DNA of 34,234 nucleotides from Lactiplantibacillus brownii (GCF_031085375.1 NZ_JAVCWF010000007.1:1-34234), one strand, 5' to 3'. Shown: positions 1-8,063, counted from the stretch's first letter. Notes: a model not told the origin generated them from the letters alone. Program-made: numbers and translations.

Positions 1-1
1 T

Positions 2-142
2 CTAAGGTTCATCATAGAAAAGAAGAATTACACTAGCCTCAAACAAGAAATCAATGATGTTTTGGTCGCTGCTAGTTTGGATTCCTTGGACCTGATAATA
101 TACCTACGGTGTCTTTTTAGCTCGGTTATGTATCCAGCATGA
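2..142 (+). other. partial open frame at window edge, unknown
   Basis: A frame is open from the left edge to a TGA at 140-142. It reads about 46 residues, including a stretch like KQEINDVLVAASLDSLD. I do not recognise it. It could be the tail of a gene that begins outside the window or a decayed remnant. Between it and about 330 I see only AT-rich non-coding sequence. Confidence 0.2.
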
Positions 143-332
143 TTTATAGCTGGAGAAAACGATCCAGATATTTAAAATAGATAAAGAAAATTCAGAAATC
201 ACTTTTAAAGTTGGCGGTGTCTGTGTTTCGAATAAGTAACTAAATGTGACAACTTATCGTTACTTGAATATTTTTGATTAGTTTGCTAGCATATAAGAAG
301 TATTATTAAAACATGAATAAATAAATCAGTTG

Positions 333-404
333 ACGTAAGCTCAAGGTGTTCTCTTTCAGGGGTGTGTAAGAGGTATCTGGGTTTACGTTTTTTGTATGAG
401 GAGG
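333..404 (+). promoter_or_regulatory. leader hairpin with T-run before the antiporter gene
   Basis: ACGTAA at 333-338 can pair with TTACGT at 383-388, and a T-run follows directly at 389-393. The strong Shine-Dalgarno AGGAGG lies at 399-404, just beyond. A stem closing immediately before a T-run and an RBS is the geometry of a leader attenuator. The stem is short and the roughly 45-nt loop was not folded, so a riboswitch or attenuator is only suggested. Confidence 0.3.
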
Positions 405-411
405 TTTTTGT

Positions 412-1566
412 TTGGAATTTTTAGGTACCTTGGTGATCATCTTGATTACAACTAGTCTATTTGGCCATCTAGCCTCTAGGGTTGGTATCCCAGCAGTGAT
501 CGGTCAATTATTTGTTGGAATTATTCTTGGCCCTGCGTTGTTGAATTGGGTTCACGCCAATGATTTCATCCATATTTTTTCAGAGATTGGGGTTATCATC
601 TTAATGTTTATCGCCGGACTTGAGAGTGATCTTACATTGCTTAAAAAATATTTGCGTCCTAGCATAATTGTCGCGTTGTTAGGAGTTTTGATTCCGATGG
701 TACTGATCTATCCAGTTGGTATTGTTTTTGGCTTGACACAATTTGAAAGCTTGTTTTTGAGCGTTATTTTTGCCGCAACGTCGGTTTCAATTTCAGTTGC
801 TGTCATGAAAGAACTAAATTTACTTGATAGTAAGAGCGGTTCAACAGTCCTCGGTGCCGCGGTGGTTGACGATGTGCTAGCTGTCGTTTTACTTAGCATT
901 ATGGTAAGTTTAATAGGTACAAAGGCTGGTACGGATACCCAGATACCGCTAGCTCTGACTTTTTTAGAGCAGCTAATTTACTTTGCCGCAATTTATTTCG
1001 TGATGCGTTTTATCGCCCCTCTCCTCGCTAGACTAGGCACCAAATTATTGAATCCAGTGGGACCTACTATAATGGCGATGATTTTGTGTTTTGGTATGGC
1101 ATATATTGCAAATCTGATTGGACTGAGTGCAGTAATTGGGGCCTTTTTTGCAGGAATTGCGATTGCACAAACTCATGTAGCTCATGAAGTTGATCAAAGT
1201 ATCGAACCAATCGGTTATGCGATTTTCATTCCTGTATTCTTCGTTTCAATTGGTTTAAGTATGTCACTAGCTGGCATAGAACACGATTTGTTATTAATTA
1301 TCGTATTGACAATTGTGGCAACACTGACGAAACTATTAGGAGCGGGGAGTGGGGCTAAATGGGCCGGATTCAGTTCGAATGAAGCTTACCTCGTTGGTGC
1401 AGGGATGGTCTCGCGTGGGGAAATGGCCTTGATTATCGCTCAAATAGGCTACCAATCCAAACTAATCAGTGATGATTACTATTCGGCAATTATCACTGCC
1501 ATTATCCTAACAACGTTATTAGCACCATTACTACTCAAACATGCGGCTCGTCATATAAACTACTAA
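412..1566 (+). CDS. napA: Na+/H+ antiporter, NapA-like CPA2 family
   Basis: Integral-membrane cation/proton antiporter, expected to export Na+ in exchange for protons. The 384-residue protein is almost entirely hydrophobic. It has the family features GQLFVGIILGP near residues 31-41, the TSVSISV unwound-helix segment near 123-129 and the paired aspartates D153-D154 in VVDDVLAVV that carry ions in CPA2 antiporters. The length matches stand-alone NapA proteins, and there is no C-terminal TrkA-N/RCK domain as in KefB/KefC. The TTG start at 412 is set by AGGAGG at 399-404. A chloride/proton exchanger follows 122 bp downstream on the same strand, so the pair looks like a salt/pH homeostasis module. 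The ion (Na+ versus K+) is inferred from family resemblance. Confidence 0.8.
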   Translation: MEFLGTLVIILITTSLFGHLASRVGIPAVIGQLFVGIILGPALLNWVHANDFIHIFSEIGVIILMFIAGLESDLTLLKKYLRPSIIVALLGVLIPMVLIYPVGIVFGLTQFESLFLSVIFAATSVSISVAVMKELNLLDSKSGSTVLGAAVVDDVLAVVLLSIMVSLIGTKAGTDTQIPLALTFLEQLIYFAAIYFVMRFIAPLLARLGTKLLNPVGPTIMAMILCFGMAYIANLIGLSAVIGAFFAGIAIAQTHVAHEVDQSIEPIGYAIFIPVFFVSIGLSMSLAGIEHDLLLIIVLTIVATLTKLLGAGSGAKWAGFSSNEAYLVGAGMVSRGEMALIIAQIGYQSKLISDDYYSAIITAIILTTLLAPLLLKHAARHINY

Positions 1567-1688
1567 AACATTTTAGCGGTATGACACCCCTTCTCTGTGA
1601 AAAATAACTACTAGATTTCATCGAGATATTGCCTAGTTTAATTAAGTACTAAATTATATAATATTGGTTATAATGGAGGATTAGTTAT

Positions 1689-3257
1689 TTGATACAGCTT
1701 GTAAAAGAAAAATTTGACGTTACTCGTTTGCGATTTGTTTTACTCGGCCTGCTTGTGGGTTTAATGAGTGGCACCGTTGTTAGCTTATTTCGCTATTGTA
1801 TTGAGATAGGGCTGCACTATAGTCGATTGGTATATAGATACTTACGAATCGCGCCGTTTGTTTGGTGGGAATGGGCATTGTTGATAGGCATCAACCTTGG
1901 TTTAGCGTTAATTGTGGCTCGACTTCTCAAGAGAGAACCTTATATCGCTGGTTCTGGAATTCCGCAAGTTGAAGGTCAATTGGCTGGTGAATTGGAAATG
2001 CACTGGTGGTCAATTCTTTGGCGAAAATTTATCGGTGGTATTCTGGCATTGGGACCTGGATTATTTCTCGGACGAGAAGGACCAGCGATTCAATTAAGTG
2101 CGTCAGTTGGTCAAGGTTTCGCTTCTGAGTTTAAGTTATCAGGAACTGATCGCCGACTACTAATTGCATCAGGCGCCGCTGCTGGATTAGCAGCAGCGTT
2201 TAATGCCCCCATTGCTGGAACTCTATTTGTCTTAGAAGAGATTTACCATAATTTTTCACCGCTGGTTTGGTTAACAGCATTAGCCGGAGCAATTGGTTCA
2301 AATTTTATTTCGCTGAATGTTTTCGGACTTGTTCCCGTGTTACATTTAAGTTATTCACGTAGTTTACCAGTATCAAATTATTGGCACTTAATTTTACTCG
2401 GCATTGTTTTGGGATTATTTGGTTACTTATATCAACGGGTCTTGTTAGTTATGCCTAGGTGGTATCATCAATTGACACATTTGCCACGCCCAATACAAGG
2501 TATCGTACCATTTCTGCTGGTAATTTTAGTTGGTTACTTTTCGCCAAATTTACTCGGTGGTGGTAATGGCTTAATTTTGGGATTTGGCCAGCATGTTCCA
2601 CCTTTGTTTGTACTAATTGCAATTTTTATTATACGATTCGTCTTTTCAATGATTTCATATGGTTCCGGATTACCTGGCGGTATTTTCTTGCCGATTCTTT
2701 CTTTAGGTGCTGTGATTGGTGCGGTTTATGGCGTCTTAATGAATCAATTAGGATTATTATCGCATGTCTATATCATGAACCTAATCATTTTTTCCATGGC
2801 CGGTTACTTTGCTGGAATCGGAAAAGCTCCCTTCACAGCTATCTTGCTGGTAACAGAAATGGTTGGCAATTTAACACATTTAATGCCATTAGCAGTCATA
2901 TCGTTAACTGCTTACCTTGTTGTTGATTTATTAGGCGGTGCACCAATCTATGAAGCATTGCTTAAGCAGATGACAATGCCTAAAACTGTTCAGCAACTTC
3001 ATCGACCTGATCATTTGGAAATACCGGTTTTCTTTGGCAGTCCCTTAAACGGCAAAATGGTCCGAGACATGCCATGGCCTAAAGAAGCACTGCTCATTGG
3101 AATCCGGCGTGGCGAACAAGAAGTGATTCCACATGGTGACACCTTGATTCATGAAGGTGATACGTTAGTACTGTTAACTGATACAACCCAACGACCCCAA
3201 GTTAAACAACGGATTGATGCATTATTAGCAACCTTAGAAAAAAAGCACCAAGACTAA
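1689..3257 (+). CDS. ClC-family H+/Cl- exchange transporter with RCK_C domain
   Basis: Membrane chloride/proton antiporter of the ClC family, 522 residues. The selectivity-filter signatures are all present: GSGIP at residues 88-92, GREGP at 128-132 with the gating glutamate E130, and GKAPFTAILLVTEM in the C-terminal half. A glutamate at about 184 (VLEEI) occupies the position of the internal proton glutamate of E. coli ClcA, so it should be an exchanger rather than a channel. The last ~75 residues form a soluble TrkA-C/RCK_C-like domain (from about IPVFFGSPL to IDALL). The TTG start is chosen because GGAGGA lies at 1675-1680. It probably works with the antiporter upstream in acid or salt tolerance. 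Confidence 0.88.
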   Translation: MIQLVKEKFDVTRLRFVLLGLLVGLMSGTVVSLFRYCIEIGLHYSRLVYRYLRIAPFVWWEWALLIGINLGLALIVARLLKREPYIAGSGIPQVEGQLAGELEMHWWSILWRKFIGGILALGPGLFLGREGPAIQLSASVGQGFASEFKLSGTDRRLLIASGAAAGLAAAFNAPIAGTLFVLEEIYHNFSPLVWLTALAGAIGSNFISLNVFGLVPVLHLSYSRSLPVSNYWHLILLGIVLGLFGYLYQRVLLVMPRWYHQLTHLPRPIQGIVPFLLVILVGYFSPNLLGGGNGLILGFGQHVPPLFVLIAIFIIRFVFSMISYGSGLPGGIFLPILSLGAVIGAVYGVLMNQLGLLSHVYIMNLIIFSMAGYFAGIGKAPFTAILLVTEMVGNLTHLMPLAVISLTAYLVVDLLGGAPIYEALLKQMTMPKTVQQLHRPDHLEIPVFFGSPLNGKMVRDMPWPKEALLIGIRRGEQEVIPHGDTLIHEGDTLVLLTDTTQRPQVKQRIDALLATLEKKHQD

Positions 3258-3472
3258 GTTAATAGGTAAATTGGTTTATCATAATGGTAGGTATCAGATT
3301 AAGTGGGTCCGTTGGCAGACATAAACATATTGGAAAACTATATACAAATACGGTGAAGTACGAAAAACGCTGAAACAGAATTAGTTGAACCTATTTTGAA
3401 AAATACAAAGATAAATAATATGCCGAAAATGCCTTGCTACCCAATTTTTCATAGTCATGCTATAATGTAGAC

Positions 3473-3600
3473 AGAAAAGGAAGCCTTGCGCTAACAAGAC
3501 TTCCTACGCAAGCCGCTTCAAAGGCGGTGGCGAAGTTAATAAGACAGCATTAAGCTACCCTGTAACCTACCAAAGTTACGCAGGGCGGCTTTTTTATTTG
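3473..3600 (+). ncRNA. antitoxin RNA of Fst/holin-like type I module, copy 1
   Basis: An extended -10 (TGCTATAAT; TATAAT at 3461-3466) would start a short RNA near 3473. The RNA runs convergently into the toxin gene and overlaps its 3' end. It contains hairpins (GAAGC-CTTGCG pairing with CGCAAG-GCTTC, then GCCGC/GGCGG) and ends at a terminator-like stem CCCTGTAAC/GTTAC-AGGG followed by a T-run. Converging toxin mRNA and RNA antitoxin overlapping at the terminator is the layout of the Enterococcus Fst par_pAD1 family. A near copy occurs at 11231-11356. Confidence 0.6.
3558..3597 (+). terminator. terminator of antitoxin RNA, copy 1
   Basis: CCCTGTAAC at 3558-3566 pairs with GTTAC-gc-AGGG at 3575-3585, followed by GGC and a T-run at 3590-3595. 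It ends the plus-strand antitoxin RNA and lies just past the toxin stop codon on the minus strand. Confidence 0.65.
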
Positions 3601-3683
3601 TGGTGCTTGTCGATATAGCTGAGTAGCGCGATTAAAAACGTGCCAAACAGCAACATCAACGAGAGTGCCTGGAAGACGCTCAT
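3594..3683 (-). CDS. Fst/Ldr-like small membrane toxin (putative holin-like toxin), copy 1
   Basis: A 29-residue peptide that begins MSVFQALSLM, has a single hydrophobic helix (LLFGTFLIALLSYI) and ends in the charged tail DKHHK. This is the signature of the lactobacillary 'holin-like toxin' relatives of Fst, short membrane-damaging peptides of type I toxin-antitoxin systems that enforce plasmid maintenance. AGGAAGG lies about 9 nt upstream of the ATG. The mRNA has a good promoter at 3782-3810 (minus) and a ~95-nt leader. The antitoxin RNA converges from the other side. Copy 1 appears intact, in contrast to the copy at 11349-11438. Function is inferred from family resemblance. Confidence 0.75.
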   Translation of the reverse strand: MSVFQALSLMLLFGTFLIALLSYIDKHHK

Positions 3684-3781
3684 TGACTGTGAAACCTTCC
3701 TGAAGATTATTCCATGTTCCCATGGGCCTCACCTCACAAGGGAAAAGACAGCCACCGCCCTTAAACCTTCCTGCGTAATCT

Positions 3782-3810
3782 ATTATACAGGTGAATTAAG
3801 TATTGACCAA
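3782..3810 (-). promoter_or_regulatory. promoter of toxin copy 1
   Basis: On the minus strand, TTGGTC (3805-3810) and TATAAT (3782-3787) are separated by exactly 17 bp, a near-consensus sigma-A promoter. The predicted leader contains GGGCGGTGGC, also found in the antitoxin RNA (GGCGGTGGC), probably part of the RNA-RNA recognition region. Confidence 0.7.
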
Positions 3811-3868
3811 GCACAATAAAAATAGATCATGGAGTTTCATGGGATCCTAAATTTGATCAAATTAAGAA

Positions 3869-3967
3869 TCAGCAAAACATCTTTTGTAGATACCCTTTTT
3901 TGAGTTCCTGGAGTTTTTCAAGCTTACGCTGATGAAGAGCTATAGTATCGTCTAGCTGTTTGAAAAA
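3869..3967 (-). pseudogene. hsdS: C-terminal remnant of type I restriction specificity subunit HsdS
   Basis: The minus strand encodes FFKQLDDTIALHQRKLEKLQ followed by ELKKGYLQKMFC and a TGA. This is the highly conserved C-terminal coiled-coil end of HsdS specificity subunits of type I restriction-modification enzymes. The homology starts exactly at the end of the IS30 element (3968), so the rest of the gene was lost or displaced when the IS inserted or through a later deletion. No hsdR or hsdM is present in the window. It is non-functional by itself, but a useful marker of what once lay here. Confidence 0.75.
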
Positions 3968-5000
3968 GGCAAATTCTATAATTAATCCGAACAGAAATTA
4001 AAAAGCCCAAAGCAATCACTTACAATGGTAGTAGCTAATTCCAACCAATATAGGGAGTGATTACTTTGGGTACATCTACTTTATCACGTTTTCAACGTGG
4101 CGCACTAGCACAACTGGTCAATGAGGGAAATAAATCTTACCAAGTAATGGCTGACGCCTTAGGCGTCGCCAAAGCTACGATTAGCTATGAGTTGGACCGG
4201 GTTAAACCTTATGATCCAGAATTAGCTCAGCAAGATGCAGATCGCAAAAGGCGGAATTGCGGTCGTCGTTCGATGCTGACGGCAGCATTAGCGACTTTAA
4301 TTACCAATCACTTACGATTAACCTGGTCACCAGAAACCATTGCGGCCGCTTATAACTTGAGCACTGCGTCAATTTATAATTGGCTTAATCGTGGCTGGCT
4401 CCCCTTCAAATTGACTGATCTACCCAATCGGAATGTCCGCCAGCACCGAGTGAGCGAAAATCGTGGGAAATTTACAAGTGGGACTTCCATCGAACAACGG
4501 CCAACAACTGTTAATCAACGGTTAGCTTTTGGTCATTGGGAAGTAGATACGGTGCTTTCTAGTCGAAGTGAGCCACGATCATGTCTGGTTACATTCGTAG
4601 AACGTAAGACCCGACTTCTATGGGCCATCAAAGCCCCTAATAGAACGGCTAAGGCTCTAAACACCGCCTTTGGCAAGTTTATGGGGGCCTTCGGTCCCCA
4701 AGTAAAATCCATTACTGTTGATCATGGTAAAGAGTTTGCCAATTATCAGGCCTTAGAACAGGATTATCAGATCAAAGTTTATTTTTGCCATCCATATTCA
4801 CCATGGGAGCGAGGTTCCAATGAATATTTTAATAGACGGTTACGCTGGTTCTTCCCGAAAAAGACCAATTTTAGCCAAGTAACGACTGATGAGATCCTAG
4901 CAGCACTTGAACTAATTAATCAACGACCATTAAAAATACATCATCAACAGACTGCCATTGAAAGATTCCGGGCTTGTTCGGATTAAACTTGTAATTTGCC
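3968..5000 (+). mobile_element. IS30-family element, 1033 bp
   Basis: Terminal inverted repeats of about 25 bp begin GGCAAATT and end TTAATCCGAAC on the left (3968-3992), with the mirror image at 4976-5000. They are related to, but distinct from, the ISLpl1-type ends GGTAGATTG found elsewhere in this window. The transposase fills the element. It interrupts an hsdS tail on its left side. Confidence 0.8.
4066..4986 (+). CDS. IS30-family transposase
   Basis: DDE transposase of about 306 residues (309 if the GTG at 4057 is used). N-terminal helix-turn-helix: YQVMADALGVAKATISYEL. Catalytic triad in HWEVDTVLS (D), TVDHGKEFANY (D) and ERGSNEYFNRRLRWF (E), the normal IS30 arrangement. I prefer the TTG at 4066 because AGGGAG at 4052-4056 is correctly spaced for it and directly abuts the GTG at 4057. 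Full length with both inverted repeats, so probably active. A decayed relative sits at 32306-32441. Confidence 0.85.
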   Translation: MGTSTLSRFQRGALAQLVNEGNKSYQVMADALGVAKATISYELDRVKPYDPELAQQDADRKRRNCGRRSMLTAALATLITNHLRLTWSPETIAAAYNLSTASIYNWLNRGWLPFKLTDLPNRNVRQHRVSENRGKFTSGTSIEQRPTTVNQRLAFGHWEVDTVLSSRSEPRSCLVTFVERKTRLLWAIKAPNRTAKALNTAFGKFMGAFGPQVKSITVDHGKEFANYQALEQDYQIKVYFCHPYSPWERGSNEYFNRRLRWFFPKKTNFSQVTTDEILAALELINQRPLKIHHQQTAIERFRACSD

Positions 5001-5105
5001 AACTGAAAAATTAATTTTACCTTGACCCAGTTACCTGGTGTGCATCAAATAAGTAGTGATTGAGCACCAAACGAAAAGATTTATTAGATTAATAAGTAAA
5101 GCAAA

Positions 5106-5142
5106 CCCCTGAGTTGGAGTAAATCCAAACTCAGGGGTTTTA
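5106..5142. terminator. intrinsic terminator hairpin
   Basis: CCCCTGAGTT-GGA pairs with TCC-AAACTCAGGGG around a short loop, followed by TTTT. It lies between the IS30 element and the recombinase promoter and would insulate the recombinase from IS read-through. Confidence 0.6.
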
Positions 5143-5187
5143 CTGGTCTAACTGTTTTTCAGACCATTCTCTGTAAACTGCATCTTG

Positions 5188-5219
5188 CCACTAGGGTATA
5201 CCCTAGTGGCCGTTTTTGT
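5188..5219 (+). terminator. palindrome plus T-run
   Basis: A perfect 22-bp palindrome, CCACTAGGGT/ACCCTAGTGG (5188-5209), is followed by CCGTTTTTG. It can act as an intrinsic terminator. Because it sits about 70 bp before a serine recombinase start, close to the -10 TATACT at 5228-5233, it could alternatively be a binding site (res/operator) for that protein. Confidence 0.5.
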
Positions 5220-5279
5220 TTCTGTGCTATACTAAGAATTACAAATGTTCATTAGAACTGTCCAAAAGGAGAACTGGAA

Positions 5280-5867
5280 ATGGCTAAAATCGGTTATGCG
5301 CGCGTGAGTTCCAAGGAGCAACATTTAGATCGACAGTTGGCGGCTTTAAAAGGTGTTGATAAATTGTTTACGGATAAATTAAGTGGGGCTAACACGAATC
5401 GGCCAGAACTGCAAAAAATGCTGGTCTATATTCGTGAGGGTGATATTGTAATGGTCACTGAATTAGATCGCTTAGGCAGAAACAACCATGATTTGACTAA
5501 GATCATGAATTCCATTCAAAATAAGGGTGCCACCCTAGATGTGTTGAATTTACCGTCCATGACAGGAATTGCTGACCCAAATTTACGTCAACTGATGACC
5601 AACTTGATTATTGAACTCTATAAGTATCAGGCCGAAAGTGAACGTAAGCGAATCATTGAGCGCCAGCAGCAAGGGATTGCCTTAGCTAAGCAGCAGGGTA
5701 AATATCATGGGCGCAAACCCCAATACACCCAAGACGATCCCCGCTTGCAACATGCTTTTAAGCTTTACGAGGCAGGCATGAGTGATGTCGATGTTGCCCG
5801 TAATACAGGTATTAAACGGACGACCTTTATTCGATACCGTGTGAAATACGGTATTAAAAGAAAATAG
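5280..5867 (+). CDS. serine recombinase / resolvase
   Basis: Small serine recombinase of 195 residues, presumably resolving plasmid multimers or inverting DNA. The catalytic serine is S10 in YARVSS. The conserved TELDRLGRN arginine motif lies near residue 60, followed by the E-helix region NLIIELYKYQAESERKRI and a C-terminal helix-turn-helix (YEAGMSDVDVARNTGIKRTT). The start has AAAAGGAG 10 nt upstream. Terminators bound it on both sides. A degraded close homologue (same TEL-LGRN and NL-P-AGI segments) lies on the minus strand at 12278-12475. Confidence 0.85.
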   Translation: MAKIGYARVSSKEQHLDRQLAALKGVDKLFTDKLSGANTNRPELQKMLVYIREGDIVMVTELDRLGRNNHDLTKIMNSIQNKGATLDVLNLPSMTGIADPNLRQLMTNLIIELYKYQAESERKRIIERQQQGIALAKQQGKYHGRKPQYTQDDPRLQHAFKLYEAGMSDVDVARNTGIKRTTFIRYRVKYGIKRK

Positions 5868-5920
5868 GGCCCCCCTTTTGGTTAGCACATGTTAACTGAA
5901 AGGGTCCCTATTTTCTTTAC
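5861..5920. terminator. bidirectional terminator after the recombinase
   Basis: AAAATAGGG at 5861-5869 pairs with CCCTATTTT at 5906-5914, and the inner CCTTTTGGTTA pairs with TAACTGAAAGG. The long stem overlaps the stop codon of the recombinase and is followed by T-rich sequence. Confidence 0.65.
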
Positions 5921-5941
5921 TTAATAAGTCTAATTAAATTA

Positions 5942-6043
5942 GTGGCCTTGGTCGAAGAAGGCATCAACTATTTTAATCAACTAGATCGTTCACCAGCAAG
6001 AAACGACCTCACCCCAGCGGAATACTGGAATGAGGCCGTTTAA
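5942..6043 (+). pseudogene. C-terminal remnant of an IS3-family transposase (OrfB)
   Basis: The plus strand encodes EEGINYFNQLDRSPARNDLT followed by PAEYWNEAV and a TAA. This is the characteristic end of IS3-family OrfB proteins. No N-terminal part is found upstream, where the recombinase terminator lies instead. The following sequence (around 6074-6100, ACTTGACAGGGACTAGT) may be the matching IS3 terminal repeat. Confidence 0.65.
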
Positions 6044-6171
6044 GCAAAGAAAAACTTATATTATTTCAAATGACAACTTGACAGGGACTAGTACAACTCA
6101 GGGGGCTTTACTTTAATATTTCCTGTAGATATTAGCCTTTTTTTAATTTTAATTATGCCTAGAAGCCTATG

Positions 6172-7122
6172 TTAGAAGTCATAGTCGCCGCTACTCATAG
6201 CTTCAGCATTACCCATTAGATAGCCAGCACCAACTTGTGAAAAGAAATCATGATTGGCCGTTTCGGTTGAAATTCCGTTCATTACGATTGGGTTGATATC
6301 TTTAATCTCAGCATTAGGGAAGCGGGATTCAAAGCCCATATTTTGGAGCGCCTTGTTGGCGTTGTAGTGAACGAATTGTTTAACGTCTTCCGCTAACCCA
6401 ATCGGCGCGTAAACTTCTTCGGTGAACGCAAACTCGTTCTCAAGGAGATCGTCGAGCAACTCATCCATCCACTTTTTGAATGTTTTTTGTTCAGTCGCCG
6501 ATAGCTCGTTATATCCCAATTGAAATTTGTAGCCGAGGTAGGTACCATGAACAGATTCATCGCGGATCACCAGTTTGATAACTTCAGAAAGATTTGCCAG
6601 CTTATTGTTACCACGGTACCAAAGTGGGGTAAAAAAGTTGGTGTAGTACAAAATTCCTTCAAGAAAGACGCTTGCAACTTTCTTTTCAAGGTTGTTTCCC
6701 GTTTGATAAATATCATTGATCCGTTTGGCTTTGTATTGCATTCTGGGATTATTGTTCATCCATTTGAATACTTCGTCAACAGTGGCTTGATCGTTCAAAG
6801 ATGTCAAAATAGTGCCGTAGCTTTTGGCATGAATTGACTCCATCATCAAAAAGTCATTGAGGACTGCTGCTTCTTTTCGTGTCCGAACGTCGGGCCGCAT
6901 CACGTCGACTCCTTCTTCAGATTGGAGTGTATCCAGCAAGGCTAATCCACCCACAACCCGATTGATAACCGATTTTTCGGTGCCAGAGAGTGTCCGCCAG
7001 TCCCGTAAATCATTAGAAACAGGTACTCGCGTATCCAGCCAGTATTGTGCCGTTGCTTTATCCCATACATATTCGTCAAGTTCGTCTTCGATGATGTCCC
7101 AATTAATTGTTTTATAGCTCAT
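6172..7122 (-). CDS. nrdF: class Ib ribonucleotide reductase small subunit NrdF1 (catalytic)
   Basis: Radical-generating beta subunit of class Ib ribonucleotide reductase, 316 residues. All metal ligands are present: D64, E95, H98, E155, E189 and H192. The radical tyrosine is Y102 (HAKSY), with relay aspartate D188. The C-terminal tail contains the tail tyrosine Y301 (GYLMG) and ends SSGDYDF, the NrdE-docking sequence. The start is set by AAGGAG overlapping the stop of the upstream nrdF2, with 14 nt between the two genes, so they are co-transcribed and probably translationally coupled. It needs NrdI to assemble the Mn(III)2-Y cofactor, and nrdI is in the same operon. It is the last gene of the operon; I see no clear terminator after it. 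Confidence 0.95.
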   Translation of the reverse strand: MSYKTINWDIIEDELDEYVWDKATAQYWLDTRVPVSNDLRDWRTLSGTEKSVINRVVGGLALLDTLQSEEGVDVMRPDVRTRKEAAVLNDFLMMESIHAKSYGTILTSLNDQATVDEVFKWMNNNPRMQYKAKRINDIYQTGNNLEKKVASVFLEGILYYTNFFTPLWYRGNNKLANLSEVIKLVIRDESVHGTYLGYKFQLGYNELSATEQKTFKKWMDELLDDLLENEFAFTEEVYAPIGLAEDVKQFVHYNANKALQNMGFESRFPNAEIKDINPIVMNGISTETANHDFFSQVGAGYLMGNAEAMSSGDYDF

Positions 7123-7136
7123 TAGTTGAATACTCC

Positions 7137-8063
7137 TTAAAAGTCGTAGTCGTCATCGGTCATTTTTTCAGTGTCCGATTCATTGTTTGCAGCCGTTACC
7201 TGTTGCAAAAATTGATTTTGGTCAATCATCAGTTCTTTGAGTTGCGCCACTAGTGAAGACGGTTGAACTTCGTAGACAGCGTTAAAGCCAAGTGACATTA
7301 ATGCATGATTGGCACCATAGGAGGCCAGATTGATGGCTTCGGTGGCATCGTCAAGGTTAGCTTCTAAGAAGTCTTTTTCAGTTTGCATGAGTTGATCAAA
7401 CTGTGTATTAATCCAATACTGCAGTTCGGTTTGATCACTTACAGTGAGTTCTTCAAATCTGAGGCGAAATTTGTAACCAATATAAGCACTAAAAAGGGCG
7501 CTACCGCGGAGAATATTAGCCAACATTTGGTAAGTATTGACGAGAGCCTGTGTTTGAAGTATTGTCCAGTATTTACCAAACGAGAGCCCAGTTTCAGTCA
7601 GAATAAAAAGGGCTTTTTTCTGTAAGGCCATATCGCTAGTGCTCATTTGGGCTAGTTGGTCAATTTCAGCTTGCAGATTGGCATTATCATCTGCCCAAGT
7701 AAAACTTTCACCGCCGTTACCCGGAATCAGAGCCCGGAAAATGGTCGTACAGCTTTTGGCATGGACTGATTTCATAAAGGTAATGGTGTTTAATACGGAT
7801 TCTTCTTGTTGAGTTCGCCGATCGTGGCGAATAGCAGGGGTGCCAACTTCTGATTGGTAGACGGCTAACATTGATGTACCTGCCAACATACGAGTAATGG
7901 CCTGTTGTTGAGTATCTGATAGCTGTTGCCAAGCCGTTTGATCATTCGTGATGGGAATCCGAATGTCCAACCAAAAGTTAGTGGTGAGTCGTTCCCACAT
8001 GTATTTATCGAAATTATCTTTAATATCATCCCAGTTAATTGCTTTGTAGTATAAATAGTCCAT
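7137..8063 (-). CDS. NrdF-like paralogue lacking metal ligands and radical tyrosine (NrdF2)
   Basis: This 308-residue protein aligns along its whole length with NrdF1, but its active site is dismantled. The ligand positions read A67 (for D64), K98 (for E95), H101 retained (H98), E157 retained (E155), S188 (for E189) and F191 (for H192). The radical tyrosine Y102 is C105 (HAKSC), the relay aspartate D188 is G187, and the tail tyrosine Y301 is N293. The last residues DDDYDF still match the NrdE-binding tail of NrdF1. The frame is intact and has an AAGGAG ribosome site, so this is not simple decay. I infer a non-catalytic partner subunit, comparable in concept to yeast Rnr4. It does not fit class Ie metal-free R2 proteins, which need the tyrosine for DOPA formation. 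Confidence 0.9.
   Translation of the reverse strand: MDYLYYKAINWDDIKDNFDKYMWERLTTNFWLDIRIPITNDQTAWQQLSDTQQQAITRMLAGTSMLAVYQSEVGTPAIRHDRRTQQEESVLNTITFMKSVHAKSCTTIFRALIPGNGGESFTWADDNANLQAEIDQLAQMSTSDMALQKKALFILTETGLSFGKYWTILQTQALVNTYQMLANILRGSALFSAYIGYKFRLRFEELTVSDQTELQYWINTQFDQLMQTEKDFLEANLDDATEAINLASYGANHALMSLGFNAVYEVQPSSLVAQLKELMIDQNQFLQQVTAANNESDTEKMTDDDYDF

Noticed and set aside
3550..3732. 60-residue minus-strand ORF over the type I toxin
   Set aside because: It is in another frame over the toxin mRNA and its leader; the 29-residue toxin in the correct frame matches a known family.
7137..8063. NrdF2 as a class Ie metal-free R2 with a DOPA radical
   Set aside because: Class Ie proteins keep the tyrosine that is oxidised; here it is Cys105, and the tail tyrosine is also gone.
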